Shown here one piece after another: positions 1 through 10,861 of a stretch of DNA of 64,000 nt. Made by a program: the position numbers and the translations under genes. The notes under the pieces are model-generated. The model saw only the letters and a program-made list of their open reading frames with translations. It was not told where the DNA came from and ran no database searches. Numbering within the stretch: position 1 is the stretch's first letter; each line of letters starts with the position of its first letter. The stretch is from Clarkia xantiana subsp. parviflora (lineage: Eukaryota > Streptophyta > Magnoliopsida > Myrtales > Onagraceae): positions 8,027,785 through 8,091,784 of the forward strand of contig JAPTYO010000022.1 in assembly GCA_036873135.1 (NCBI GenBank), read 5' to 3'.

Positions 1-925
1 TTTTTGGTGACGATTGATCGGTCAAAATCTCATTGGAAGACGCACTATCTCTTTGTGAAGGATCGCCATGTTACATGGCCTGTCCCCTTTGTGGTGTTAA
101 GGACTTTGTTTCTAATTCTTCAAAATTTTCATCCTCTGATCGCTCCACTATTCGGGCTATATATGCTGCTCATCGAGATCGAAGTTATGAGCCTGTACGG
201 CATTTTTCGGAGCAGGAGCTATATGAAGTCGGTGTGATAGTGGCTTCTCCCTTTGTATGATGTTCTCTTATTATTCTTTATGTCTTATTTTTTTTCATCT
301 TGTAGGGTTGTTTGATGACAAAAACCCACGGTTGCAGGCGGGTGGATCCGCTTGTAGTGGCGTCGGTAGGTCAGAGGATGTGAGGGGCCGTGCCTGGGAT
401 GGAGGTGTTGTTCCCTCTCCCCCTGTTTTCAAAATGCACAAATCTTCTTAGTCTCCCAGAGCTACTGTTACCTTAGGTATGTATGTGTGATTGCTATCAT
501 AGTTGTATTCTTCATGCTATAATGTCTCTTATATCGTCTTCCATGTCGTTGCAGGGTCTGCCGCCCCCATTGATAAGTCTGTCTTTACTGACAAGGTTGC
601 TATATCTTCGAGGCCGAAGAATGTTATCCCTGCGATTGGGGGCTCGAAGTATTCCTCTACTCGGAAGAGGAAGGTCATTGAGATTGAGCAGGATACCAAG
701 AAGAAGTGTGATGATATCATTCATGATTGTGGTATGGAGCTTGCTGCGACAATTTATGACATTGATTCACTTTTCGACTTCAGCAAGTTAAGTGACTTTC
801 CCGGTTTTGCTTCGGCGTATGTGTCACAGCTCTTCGGTGAAGATTCTACCCCCGTAGGTGAGGATGCCGGTGTCGGCCCCTCGACTCAAGGCGATGTGGG
901 TGGTGGTGATGCCACCTTGAACTGA
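1..925 (+). pseudogene. Antisense gene of Tat-A, three exons visible, 5' end outside window
   Basis: Runs opposite to the gag-pol direction of its element. Exons are up to 231, 306-476 and 555-925 (stop at 923-925). Both introns (232-305 and 477-554) begin GT, end AG and split codons in the same phase, so the reading frame runs through all three exons. One in-frame TAG at 449-451 and a TGA at 15-17 break it. The last exon encodes a basic patch (KRKVIEIEQDTKKK) followed by an acidic and Gly-rich tail. It shares the pattern SA-x3-D-K/R and RxKN with the exon at 28068-28285 in Tat-C. Tat-lineage elements are known to carry antisense ORFs in this position; the function is unknown and I recognise no catalytic motif. 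Confidence 0.65.
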
Positions 926-1439
926 TTATGTTTTCTCGTTTATCGTTATTGTTGGTAGTTGCTTTTGTGTTATCATGCTTGACGTGTTCTTTGTGTAGAA
1001 ACGCGTATTTTGGGATTTAGGCGTGTATACCATCCACCTATCCTTTACTTTGGACCTGTTTGAAACATATATATGCATTATGACTATATGATTGTGAGTA
1101 GTATTTCATACCCTTGTTGTAGTGATTGTCCCATTGCTTTGGGTCTTAATTGCATGGTTGTGTGTGTTCGCACAACTTGTCATATCCTCTTTTATACTTA
1201 ATGTCATTGATGCTGTGCCGGTTGTATGCCGATGTTTGGCTTGATATCGTGTATGTGTCATATACATGTCATTTATTCCTCTGTTTCAAGAGGCGTAGTC
1301 ACGTATGCCTTGCCGGTTGTATTCCAACCTTGGCGTTCATTGCATTCGTCGTCGATGGTACGTAGGTGCTATACCTGTATGCGCCCCTCTTGGATGTTAC
1401 CAAGGCATGGAATTGTTTGAAGTTTGTTCCTAGTAAATG
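926..1439. other. Downstream flank of the Tat-A antisense gene
   Basis: T-rich sequence after the stop codon, likely 3' UTR and spacer of the antisense gene. No coding frame with recognisable content and no clear poly(A) signal stands out. Confidence 0.4.
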
Positions 1440-2190
1440 TTACATGGTGTTCGTCCACTAGTCGATGCCTCGATATAGTGTTGTTGGCAAGACGCTACTT
1501 GCGTTGTGTTGACACGTTTTGTGACCGCATATCTGATGCCTCGGGATAGCGTTGTAAACAATGCGCTACCTGTTGTTTTGGCACGTTTAACTACTTACCT
1601 GATGCCTCGCGGTAGTGTTAAGGCAAGACGTTACTTGCATGATTTGGTACGTTTTAAGCCGCTTACTCAATGCCTTGAGATAGCGTTGGAGCTAGACGCA
1701 ACTGTATGCACTTTACCGCTCACTTGATGACTCAAGGTAGCATTGAGGCAAGACGTTACTTTCTTAATTTGGTACGTTCTAAGCCGCTTACCCAATGCCT
1801 TGAGGTAGCGTTGTGGTGAGACGCAACTCGCAACTCTAACTACAAAAGTTAGCACGTTTTCGGTCGCTTGGTGTTCCAAGATGTGAAGTTATGGCAAGAC
1901 GTTACTTGCTTGGTTTGGTACATTTTATTCCGCTTACTAGATGCCTCGACGTAGCGTTTTGACAAGGTGCTACTTGCATATGCGTTTTTCCGCCACTTGG
2001 TGTTCCAAGATTTGGCGTTGGTGCAACACGCTACTTGCAAATTTAAATGCGTTTTTTTCATTGTATGAACATTACTTGGCTTTTCTGAAATAATGGTCGC
2101 GACATGATTTGCTATGCCGCAATGCAATATCCGTTACTTGATGGCTTCAAGTTTACATTATGGCAAGACGCTACTTGCAAAGTTTGGTGT
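1440..2190 (+). repeat. Degenerate tandem array with GCAAG-N6-CTTGC hairpins
   Basis: About seven diverged units of roughly 80-110 bp. Each holds a phrase like GATGCCTCGxxxTAGCGTT and then GGCAAGACGYTACTTGC, a small hairpin with stem GCAAG/CTTGC and loop ACGCTA or ACGTTA (for example at 1489, 1623, 1892 and 2162). Related CAAGTAGCGTCTTG phrases recur in Tat-C at 20420-20960. The array lies just downstream of the antisense gene, as in Tat-B and Tat-C. Confidence 0.7.
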
Positions 2191-2573
2191 GTTTTAACCG
2201 TGTAGGCCATAGTTCGCTATTGCGACCTGCCTCTTCATCGGCCTAGTCAGAGGTCGATATGACATGCTATCCGTGGTAAGTTGCTGCTGCAAAGTAGGCT
2301 GGACACAATGATATTCAAATATCTCCTCAGAGTTAGCTCCCGAGTGATGTGGCAGTCGCATCATATAAGTCGACTGCGCCGCTTTATAAAGACGCCCTCA
2401 CATGGTGTTAATTCCCAAGTTATGTCGTCATACCTGATATTTTTCCAAGGTATTCGACATACATGGGCAATACCTTCCTGGTAGTGTTTTACCAGGGGCA
2501 TAGTGAACGTGACATTGGTGTTGGTTCCAACAACGACACTTTAATAATACTGTCGGGTGATCAGCCCGAAGCA
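2191..2573. other. Spacer without recognisable genes
   Basis: Noncoding spacer between two repeat arrays of Tat-A. Nothing further recognised. Confidence 0.4.
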
Positions 2574-2735
2574 GGTCAGAGGTTGTGTAATAACCCATTA
2601 TGCAACTTGTCAGAGGTTGTGTAATAACCCATTGCATGTAATTTTCAGAGGTTGTGTATTAACCCATTCATGCAATTTGTCATAGGTTGTGTATTAACCC
2701 ATTGCATGTCATTCGTCATAGGTTGTGTATAACCT
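2574..2735 (+). repeat. Tandem repeat, about 35 bp x 5
   Basis: Five copies of TCAGAGGTTGTGTAATAACC and variants (CATAGG, TATTAACC) start near 2574, 2609, 2644, 2679 and 2714. Direct repeats without strong dyad symmetry. They belong to the noncoding part of Tat-A between the antisense gene and the gag/pol remains. Confidence 0.75.
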
Positions 2736-2985
2736 TTCATGTTGAATGTAGCTTGATGACGCGCGCGCCTTCATGTCTGTACCGCTACACGGGGACTTCC
2801 ATTGTAGGGTATTCATGGTCTGTCGCTTAATAAACATTCATAAGACATAGTCATTCATCATCCTTACAATACGGTGTCCGCAGATCTCCGATTAAGGTTC
2901 ATGCAAATTCAAATAAGAACATAGTCAAATAAAGGATAGTTTCTCCTCATGGGGAGTACACTTCTTGGTAATTGAAATTAAGGAT
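2736..2985. other. Spacer, nothing recognised
   Basis: Noncoding stretch between the 35-bp repeats and the gag remnant. It contains an alternating GCGCGCG run at 2760 and a C/G-poor tail. No feature supported. Confidence 0.35.
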
Positions 2986-2989
2986 ACGG

Positions 2990-3605
2990 TTACCATGGCC
3001 TTTTTCAAGGGTTTCCCTGTTTAAGGACGGGGCACCACGAACTCATCTAGCCGACCTTGGCGAACAAGGCATTCCACTTCAATTTGCAAGACCATACAGT
3101 CGTTCATGTGGTGCCCCATGTCTCGTGGTATTTGCACCACTTGGTTGTGCTATTGCCGACGAAGGCTCTCTTGTCGTTGCTTGGCGGTGGTAACATGTAC
3201 CATAGACGCTCCTCATGTAGATGTTCCAAACATTTTTTCAAAGGTGTGCGTTTGAATCCACTTACTTCCAAGTGGTTGATTTATGAACCATATTCGTCTT
3301 TGTGGTGGTTTTCATCCACTTCATCGTTGTCTGCTACATATCTTAAGATACCCTTGGCTCTTAGTTCATCCTCCTCTTTTGATATTGCCTCTTCTAGCTG
3401 TCCTCGCAGCTTTCTCATCGTTGTTATCATCATGATTGCGTATGCACTTCCAAAGTATTTTTCATGAGATTTCCTTAAGTGCCCGAAGAAGGCTCTAATG
3501 GTCTCTTCCTGTTGTGGGTGCAATGGGGCAGCATTTCTTGAGAAGCGCTTGAAGTAGCTTCCTATTGTCTCACCTGACAGATGGCGTACATCACCAATGT
3601 AGTGG
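2990..3605 (-). pseudogene. Second gag remnant of Tat-A, downstream of protease
   Basis: Minus-strand frames give the phrase GETIGSYFKRFSRNA, an open stretch at 3281-3523 (ETIRAFFGHLRKSHEKYFGS, then a charged helix), and at 3096-3136 a CCHC-type finger split by a frameshift (CKYHET, then GHHMNDC), followed by VRQGRLDEFV. These line up with gag of Tat-B (DESLAYYYQRF, ETIRTFLRNLSAPYGS, and the finger at 61077-61118). Gag normally precedes protease, yet here it lies 3' of the protease fragment at 3641-4216. A partial tandem duplication or internal rearrangement is the likely reason. Confidence 0.6.
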
Positions 3606-3640
3606 ATTCCCCACTCAATCCTTTGATTAATTATTGCTTG

Positions 3641-4216
3641 TCACGTTTCTTCATCCGACGAGTCGATACTCGTCTTGTCCTGATGCTCAGATGGTTCTGA
3701 CTCTTTTTCAATGATGTCATGGGTTGAAACCTTATGTGTTGCCGTATTACTGTCCGGCGTTGTTGACAATAGCTTTTCACTTAAGCTTAGAGACTTCCTT
3801 CCTACCCATTTCTTCATTTCACTCGACTTCCTCCATACCCAAGAGGGTCTCCAGTTCTTGCTTGGTGTCATTAGGATTGCAATACTAGGGCCTTGTTGTG
3901 AGCCTCGCCTCATGGCGTTCATGTTACATTTCCTTGCTGACGCTTGGTCGCCGAGCACTTCACCTACTCCATACGGAGTGATAAACTTCAGTTTTTGGTG
4001 CGCGATGGATGGCACCATTATGCTTGGGTTGATGGTTGTCCTTCCCAGAATACTGTTGTAAGCACCTAAGTGCTCTACTACGACGAATATGACGTTGATG
4101 GTGATTTGCTTCCATCCTTCACCCAGCCTTAGCGGGAGTGTTATCGTCCCAAGGGGGTACGTCGATGTTCCCGCGAAACTTACCAAAGGGAAGTTCACGG
4201 GTGTCAAGTCAGTCAT
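3641..4216 (-). pseudogene. Retropepsin-region fragment of Tat-A pol
   Basis: An open 191-codon frame corresponds to the part of Tat-B pol just after the protease active-site loop: TPVNFPLVSFAGTSTYPLG against TQVNFPMVGFSGSTSYPVR, then GAYNSILGRTTINP, and the segment ending near KCNMNAMRR. The active-site DGGSSSD block upstream is frame-shifted here, so the protease is dead. The C-terminal part is Ser/Glu-rich. No RT follows it. Confidence 0.7.
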
Positions 4217-4399
4217 TTTCTTCCGAAGCTCCTTCTACACGCTTAGATGGAGGAAGTCTGCAGAACTCCCTACATCTATCAAGATTCTCTTTACGTCGAA
4301 ACCAGCAATCTCTGTCGTTATGAACAGGGCGTCATCATGGGGGAACACAATGTGTTCCATGTATTTTTAAGAGAATTGGATGACCGTGTCATTCTCATC

Positions 4400-5280
4400 T
4401 CTTGGTCGTTTTCCCCAAGTGGTCATATTTTAGGGTTGTACGGCGTACACCTCTCTCACATTCGATGATTGCCTCCACGCGCTGATACCACCATGTATGA
4501 TATTGATAGTGCCCTTCTTTGGTGGGGGAGCATAGTCATTGACCTTCTCTTTTCCTTTGTCAATTGTCAATGGTTTTTGAGGCAGTGACCGCTCTCTCTT
4601 GTTACATGTATTAACATAATGCTTGAGGCGTCCTTGTTGGACTTCCTTTTCAATCTTGTCTCTTAGAGTCCTTTACTAGGGATACCCGGACGGGGAATCA
4701 CATGTGTATAAGTTCCTTGACTAATGGGTGTGAAGCTTGGTCGCTGAGGCAATGTAGGGCCTTGCCCTTAGACTCTTTCATCTTCTTTGCAATCAATTCA
4801 TCTATTTCTTTAGTATTCATGGGTACCCTTGGTGGGGGGACGTCCATGTCGCCATTGGCTTGTTGATATTCTGCTTGATAAGGCTGTTGGTAAGGGCTTT
4901 GGTAGTATTGGTATTCATATGGAGGTGCGGGTTGTCGCCTCCATGCTTGGGGCATTGGCATGCGCTCTTGCCTCTCTCCTGCATAGTCTGCTCCTTCTGG
5001 GGGCTACTGATAGTGTGGTGGTGGGGGTGGCTTTGACACCTGCCTTGCATTCTGATGCATTGGCCTTTGTCTATCAGGTGTAGGTGGTAACACCTGTCTT
5101 GCATCGTCCTGCCTTGGCGGTTGCCTTGCATCTCTTGGGGTAGGCTCTTGCCTTTGTGGATTGAATACTTCCGACCTTGCAAGTCTTTCACCCTCTCTTG
5201 GAGGGACTTGGTAGTTGAGCTGAACTGCGGTGGTCCATAACCCCTTGCTCTCATGGCATTCCAGTACGCCACCAGATCAT
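4400..5280 (-). pseudogene. First gag remnant of Tat-A
   Basis: Minus-strand frames hold a Pro/Tyr/Gln-rich stretch (4698-4961: PPYEYQYYQSPYQQPYQ), then IDELIAKKMKESKG, and after frame changes RDKIEKEVQQGRLKHYV and GTINIIHGG near 4480-4660. The last two match KKEIEKLIQKGKLKEFV and GTINVIHGG of Tat-B, which mark the gag tail just before protease. The central capsid region is absent here and appears instead at 2990-3605. Several frameshifts; not functional. Confidence 0.55.
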
Positions 5281-5567
5281 CTATTGCAGACCTGAATCCC
5301 TCCGTAATTGGCTATGGTTCATGAGAAAACATTTGGCGGCCAGGTGTCGCGTAGGTATGTCGCATCATACGACGGGAAGTCGTGTGATGTTACTTCGGTG
5401 TAAAACATTCCCTATGGCATTCCATGCGCCTTTCCTTGATAAGGCATGCCATAAGGAAATCCTTGCGGGGGATTCTTGTGATGGGTTCTTTGTGACTCTA
5501 CCTAAGCACTCACCTCGACAGCTTTGCTTGGGTGTCTATCCGTTGTCCACGTTGACGCATTAAAGGA

Positions 5568-5572
5568 TACCT
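5568..5572. repeat. Target-site duplication TACCT of Cop-1, left copy
   Basis: TACCT here is repeated exactly at 14244-14248, directly outside the two LTRs of Cop-1. Confidence 0.9.
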
Positions 5573-6170
5573 TGTAAGAATATGGTGATGGGCGCCATAA
5601 ATGGAAGCCCATTATATGTATATGTTACCTGAGACAATTGGATAAATGTCACATTAGGACATTAGGCCAGAATCAAATCCCAATTGACATGAGAGGCCCA
5701 AAATTGGGCCTCCCTATACATGTGGCCGGCCGAACTTATTACTAGGGAATAAAGTGGACTTTTGTCCACTATACTCCTCCTATAAATAAGAGGTGTTAGG
5801 GGTTTTATTAGGTTAATCCTTAATCCCTCCTTAGAGTGTTTTAGAGAGAATAACCCTCATCCCATAACACCATATTCGGCCGAACCACAATAACACCAAG
5901 GGTGTGCCAATTTGCTTTCGTGCAAACACTCCGAAGATCTGTCCCTGCCAAGAATTGATATGAGGCTTTGTTGTGGAGAAAATACCGCGTAGGGCTTCCT
6001 TAACAAGAACCTCTATGGGTGCCGACCGGAGGACCGTGAACTCCATGCTGTAGGATCTTGGGACTACGGATTACGTCTGAGGTATGTGTGAATCTTCCGC
6101 TGCGTAATATCGATTACTAGCATGTACCATGTATATAGTATCCGTAGTGATTACTCCCTGTAATCTAACA
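5573..6170 (+). repeat. 5' LTR of Cop-1
   Basis: 598 bp, starts TGTAAG and ends CTAACA. A TATA box (TATAAATA) begins at 5781. The inverted phrase GGCCCAAAATTGGGCC is a 16-bp palindrome at about 5697-5712. Matches the 3' LTR along its whole length. Confidence 0.95.
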
Positions 6171-6171
6171 G

Positions 6172-6183
6172 TGGTATCAGAGC
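6172..6183 (+). other. Primer-binding site of Cop-1
   Basis: TGGTATCAGAGC begins one base after the 5' LTR and is the standard plant copia site complementary to the 3' end of initiator tRNA-Met. Confidence 0.95.
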
Positions 6184-8279
6184 ATGTGTTAGGAGTTCAT
6201 GATTTTGATAAATTGGTGTTCTTAAAAGTTTTAAATTTTTGGCCGAAAATTTTAAGAGAAGAAAATTTAAATTTTTTTAATTTTTGAGTTGGTTATGGTC
6301 CGAAATTTTCATGATGTTCTTAGGAAAATTTGATGTTCATGATCTTCAAGAAAAACATGATTTTATCAAAAACGTACATTGGATTGTAGATCTTATTAAA
6401 ATTTGATCTTGAAATTTGACTACATGTTTCCAATTTCATTTTGTGCCGAAAACCCTAGTGAAATTACAAGGTAAATTTTTTTAATTTCTTAGGCTCCAAG
6501 TAGGTTTATTGTTTACCATATTTTAACTTTTATTCTAGTTAACAATATATCTACAATTGGAAACATAAGGATAGATTCACATTAATATATAGAAATATAT
6601 ATGACTATCAATATATCTAGATAATTAATAGGGTTAAAGATATTATTTATAGATTTAGTTACCTAAAAGATTGAGAAAATATATTGTCAGTATATTTGTT
6701 ACCCTATTTAAGATATTGACAATAAATATATATATATATATTTGTTAATTGAACCGAATTTTACATATATATATATATTGTTGATTGATTTAGTCTTAAA
6801 GATAGAATCTTTGCAATAAATATATATATGTTTAATGTTGTCCGAAATACATATATATATATATATTAGCAATATTGGAAATTGTTTTACATAATTAATA
6901 TTTCTTTGTGGCTAAGTTAAGTTTTTAGTGGACAATAAAACCCTACCTAGCCCACAAGAATATTTCGGCCCAAACCCTAGGGTAAATGGGCCGTTCCAAT
7001 TTGCAAAATCGGTCTGGGTTAAAACCGAACCAGGTTTTATTAATCGGTTCGACCTGGTCGGGTTGGGTCAGACCGGGGTAACTAAGTGGATTTAACCAAA
7101 CCGGTTTTGAGTGTTGAACGAACCGAACCCTATTTTTATTGGACCGGTTCAGACCGAACCAGATTTTGAAAATAAAACCGGACCGAACCAGATTTTAGTG
7201 AACCGGACCCGAACCGGATTTTTCTGGACAGAAATGAACCGGATCAAAATTGACTGAACCGAACCGAATTTTCAAAACCGAATTCAAGTCAATTAAATAA
7301 AATAGGGAAGTCAAGTTTTAAAATCCCAATGTTTTGAACCTTAATTGGCCTACACAGTGCTCAAGGTTTATTATTATTCACATAACAATTAAACCTTAAT
7401 GCCTTGTTTCGATTATGGGGATGGATCTCAAAGATACATGTTTTTGGGACTGGATTAATTAGTGGGCTTGATTGCAATGGTTTATTATTCGATATATATT
7501 TATGCATGATTAGAACTGTCGACTTGACTGAGTCAAGCTAGCTGGATAATGCATATTGGGGGCAGAGCCCTAGTTAAATATATGGTATGCGCACTAGGAT
7601 AGACATATTGTGATGGTTGAAATTTCCTAGGATTCATGTCTAGAATGATGCGTAATTGAATATAAGCATGAATTGCAAATCAACCCCTTATGTTTAAAAT
7701 ATTTTAAAATCGAAAACCAGTCGCCAAATATGTATGATTGATGTGGAAGTTTCATGTTTTGACACGTATGCTAGAATGTTGAGGATGTAGCCGCATTTGA
7801 TAATTTACTTGGAAGTAGAATTATGTATGAAAGCATGAGTTCCTCGGAACATTAGACGCATGACGCGTAAGCATGAGTGTGGTTTGTGTGACGAATGTTA
7901 CTTGCGTATGATGATTTACATGGATAGTAGAATTATATATGAATGAGTAAATTCATCGGAATATTTTTTCCAAAATAAAAAGGGCCTTGGGAAAGCCAAG
8001 TTTGGGTATGCTTATTTTAAAATTCCCGTTCCGGTAATTTGCGATTAAAACCGTTTTAAAAGACTGATCTATTGGATTGAAGACGACAATGATGTGAACT
8101 CTTTCACAACCATCTTCCATTGTTTTACTGGTGGTCGGTTGGTTTAGATGACTGAGGAATCATTGCTTGTCGCATTCTATCTTAATAGATATTTGATGTA
8201 TGCAATTCTTTCTCAAAATGTCTTTGTCTCCCTGCTTTTGCATAATCATCAACATGTTTAGTAACGAATTTCAACATAG
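6184..8279. other. Long noncoding leader of Cop-1
   Basis: 2.1 kb between PBS and gag with no substantial ORF. It has an AT-rich part with several TATATATA runs (6730-6870) and, at about 7010-7290, a degenerate array of ACCGAACC / AACCGGACC motifs alternating with TTTT-type spacers (see findings). The length is unusual for a copia leader. Confidence 0.7.
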
Positions 8280-8715
8280 ATGGCATCATCTTGTGCTAAT
8301 GAGCTTTTGATTGAGACAATCTACGACTCGTGGAGCAAACGCGTCAATGCAGGAGGATCATTGCCTTGTAGGTCACATTCAGAAGTCCATGAGCTGCCCA
8401 GATGCTGGTCTAACCAAAGAGCTAGCATTTTCCCATTTCCAATGGGAGCAAGATGACAAGAAAGCAAAGGTGATATTGCTGTCTGAAATGTCTCAGAACT
8501 TCCATGACGAGTATATGGATGTTCCGATTACAAAGGACATCTGGGATGCTCTCTTCCTGAAATATGGAAATGGCATGGCAGCAATCATGCACCCACTTAT
8601 ACCAACTATGGAAGAAAGTTTAAACGGCTACAACAAAAGTGTACTTGAAAAGGTATATGATCTCCTTTGCATGTTGAAACCACTGGTAGAAGAAGGTCAG
8701 ATGGGAATGGGATAA
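8280..8715 (+). pseudogene. gag remnant of Cop-1
   Basis: A frame opens at ATG 8280 (MASSCANELL) but shifts within the first 50 codons to the frame at 8311-8715, which carries typical copia gag wording (ELAFSHFQWEQDDKKAKVILL, then KDIWDALFLKYG, as in UBN2-type gag domains). It stops at 8715. No CCHC zinc knuckle survives downstream. Encodes the former capsid protein. Confidence 0.7.
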
Positions 8716-8716
8716 A

Positions 8717-9469
8717 ATTCAAGCCATCGTCGGGGTTCTCCCGAAGTCTTGGAGAGCAGCCAAGTTTTTACAGAAGAACAGTGGTTCCGTGCTAGATCTT
8801 GCATCTGTCCTGAAATTCATCGAGATGGAACAAACTTGGCTGAAATTAATACCGGGACGAGCTGGGAAAGGAAAGAGAAAGAGGATGAACAAAGGAAAGA
8901 GACAACAGGCTGTCAACGGTAAAATGTTGACAACGCCTAAACCAGGCAATCTCCGAGTTAAATCAGAGATAGTCCGCAGGAACTCCAGTCCACGCCGAAT
9001 AGGCGAAGGTACAGGGTCCAGCAAATTGCATCCTGAAAAGGTGTGCGACGTTGGTTATGTTTTGGAAGCTCTAGTTTCCTCCACTGTCAAGTTAACTAAC
9101 TCAAATCCTTCTTGGATTCTTGACTCATGTGCGACGAACAACATAGCCAACGACAAAAGACTGTTCGCCAAGTTTAGACGATTGCCAAAGGATTCTAAGA
9201 GGATATACACTGGCGACAACTCACAAGTTGAAGTCATGGGAGTGGGGAACTTCAAGTTGTCTATGACAAATGGTAGTACCATGCTACTTGAAAATGTCAT
9301 TTTTGCTCCAAGAATCCGTAGAAATGTTGTTTCTGTTTCTGCTCTTATGAATAATAATTACATTTTATCATTTGAGAAGAAATTTGTTCGCATAAATAAA
9401 GGCGATGTCTTTTTTGGGCATGCTTATTCCAATTATGGTCTCTTTATCATGGATTTGAATGGAAACTGA
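8717..9469 (+). pseudogene. Gag C-terminus and protease of Cop-1
   Basis: A basic region (GKGKRKRMNKGKRQQ) is followed by the aspartic protease motif WILDSCATNNIAND near 9113-9155. The family motif is DSGAT, so the Gly after the first active-site residues is changed to Cys here. Further on are LENVIFAPRIRRNVVSVSAL and a GLF/YxM stretch typical of the copia PR to GAG-pre-integrase linker. The frame ends at a TGA at 9467-9469. Confidence 0.75.
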
Positions 9470-9478
9470 CGCCGCCGG

Positions 9479-10318
9479 ATGGCATGCGAGGCTCGTACAT
9501 ATAAGCTACGATAGGGTCCATTCATTAGCCCGAAGAGAGCTTCTGCCTGGTACTAGCAATGTGGTTAAAAAAACTTGCCACGATTGTGTAGCAGGAAAGT
9601 CCACCCGCAAACCATTCGGAGAAGCTTAACGAACCGAGTATACACTGCAGCTAATTCACTCCGACGTCTGTAGACCAATGAGTGTAACTGCTAGGAGTGG
9701 AAAACGATACTTCGTAACTTTCATTGGCGACTTTACCCGTTATGGGTTTACTCATTTTATTACTCTTAAATCGGAGGCAATAGATTGCCTTAGAAACTTT
9801 CTATACCTCGTAGAGAATCAACAGGAGCGAAAGGTGAAAACCCTACGCACTGATAGAGGTGGAGAATATCTCTCTAATGAGTTTGATAAGTTGTGCAAAG
9901 AAAGATAGATAGCCCGTCAAACGACAATCCCCAACACACCACAGCAAAATGGTGTGGCTGAATGTCGTAATTGAACACTCCTAGACATGGTCAGAACCAT
10001 GATGTCGCAGGCACAATTACCAATTTCCTATTGAAGTGATGCGTTATTGACTGCCACTCATGTAGTAAAACTTGTCCCAACAAAGGCGGTAGACACAACT
10101 CTATATGAGCTGTGGCATGGTAGAGAGTTAGATCTCACCAGATTGCGACCTTGGGGTTGCGCAGCCTATACACATACAACTTACAGCTGTTTCAGCAAGT
10201 TGGGACCTATAGGACTAAAGAGTACCTTTATCAGGTATTCAGAGAAATCTAAGGGTTACGTATTCGTGTCAGCTCATGAAAATGGTGGCGTGGTCGAACA
10301 TGAATCCAGAAAGTAACT
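9479..10318 (+). pseudogene. Integrase of Cop-1
   Basis: Reads WHARLVHISYDRVHSL (GAG-pre-integrase/zinc region), CHDC, then SDVCRPMSV, YFVTFIGDFTRYG, LRTDRGGEYLS and PQQNGVAE, which hold the D, D and E of the retroviral-type integrase. The frame is cut by stops at about 9628, 9906, 9975 and 10034 without frame change, so these are point nonsense mutations. The C-terminal zone (ELWHGRELDLTRLRPWGCAA) is the usual copia integrase tail. Confidence 0.85.
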
Positions 10319-10369
10319 TTCCTTGAGGAAAAATTTCCGACGCTTGGTGAGATTAAAACAAATGAAGTA

Positions 10370-10861
10370 TTGATCGAACTAGAGCGGGACAACATTGATG
10401 ATCAGGTTCCACTTACTTCGAGTGGGAGATTTGAACCGGCAACTCAAGTGAATGATATGGTAAATGATAATGGAAACATTTTCATAGTAAATCAAGTGGG
10501 AGGACCAAACCCTACCACACAAATCACTATTGCTGCTGAGACGAATAGAGTTGAACCTGATAATCATGTAGCCGGACCGCTGGATGAAAATCCAATAATA
10601 CCACAACCACCACTACTACACATTGTTCCCAGTGGGAGTGGATCAACCAACTTGGTTCCAGGTCCTAGTGATCGAGGAATTAATCTCGGAGATATAATCC
10701 CGAGACCGAGAGGTCGTCCAGGGAAGATTGTAGGTGAAGGTTCAGGCACTGCTCTTGTTCCCAGTGGGAGTGATGCTCCGATAAGAATCATTATTCCGAG
10801 TGGGAGTATCATTCAGAGTCAAGATGGGATCAACGAGCCTAGACATAGTAAAAAGTATTGA
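10370..10861 (+). pseudogene. Integrase-RT linker of Cop-1
   Basis: Low-complexity region rich in Pro, Gly, Ser and Asn with PSGSG and IPSGS repeats, ending in EPRHSKKY then a stop. This is the spacer normally found between copia integrase and reverse transcriptase. It contains no domain. Confidence 0.7.

Noticed and set aside
2428..2637. Minus-strand ORF over the 35-bp repeats
   Set aside because: Translation is of tandem repeats only; no gene evidence.
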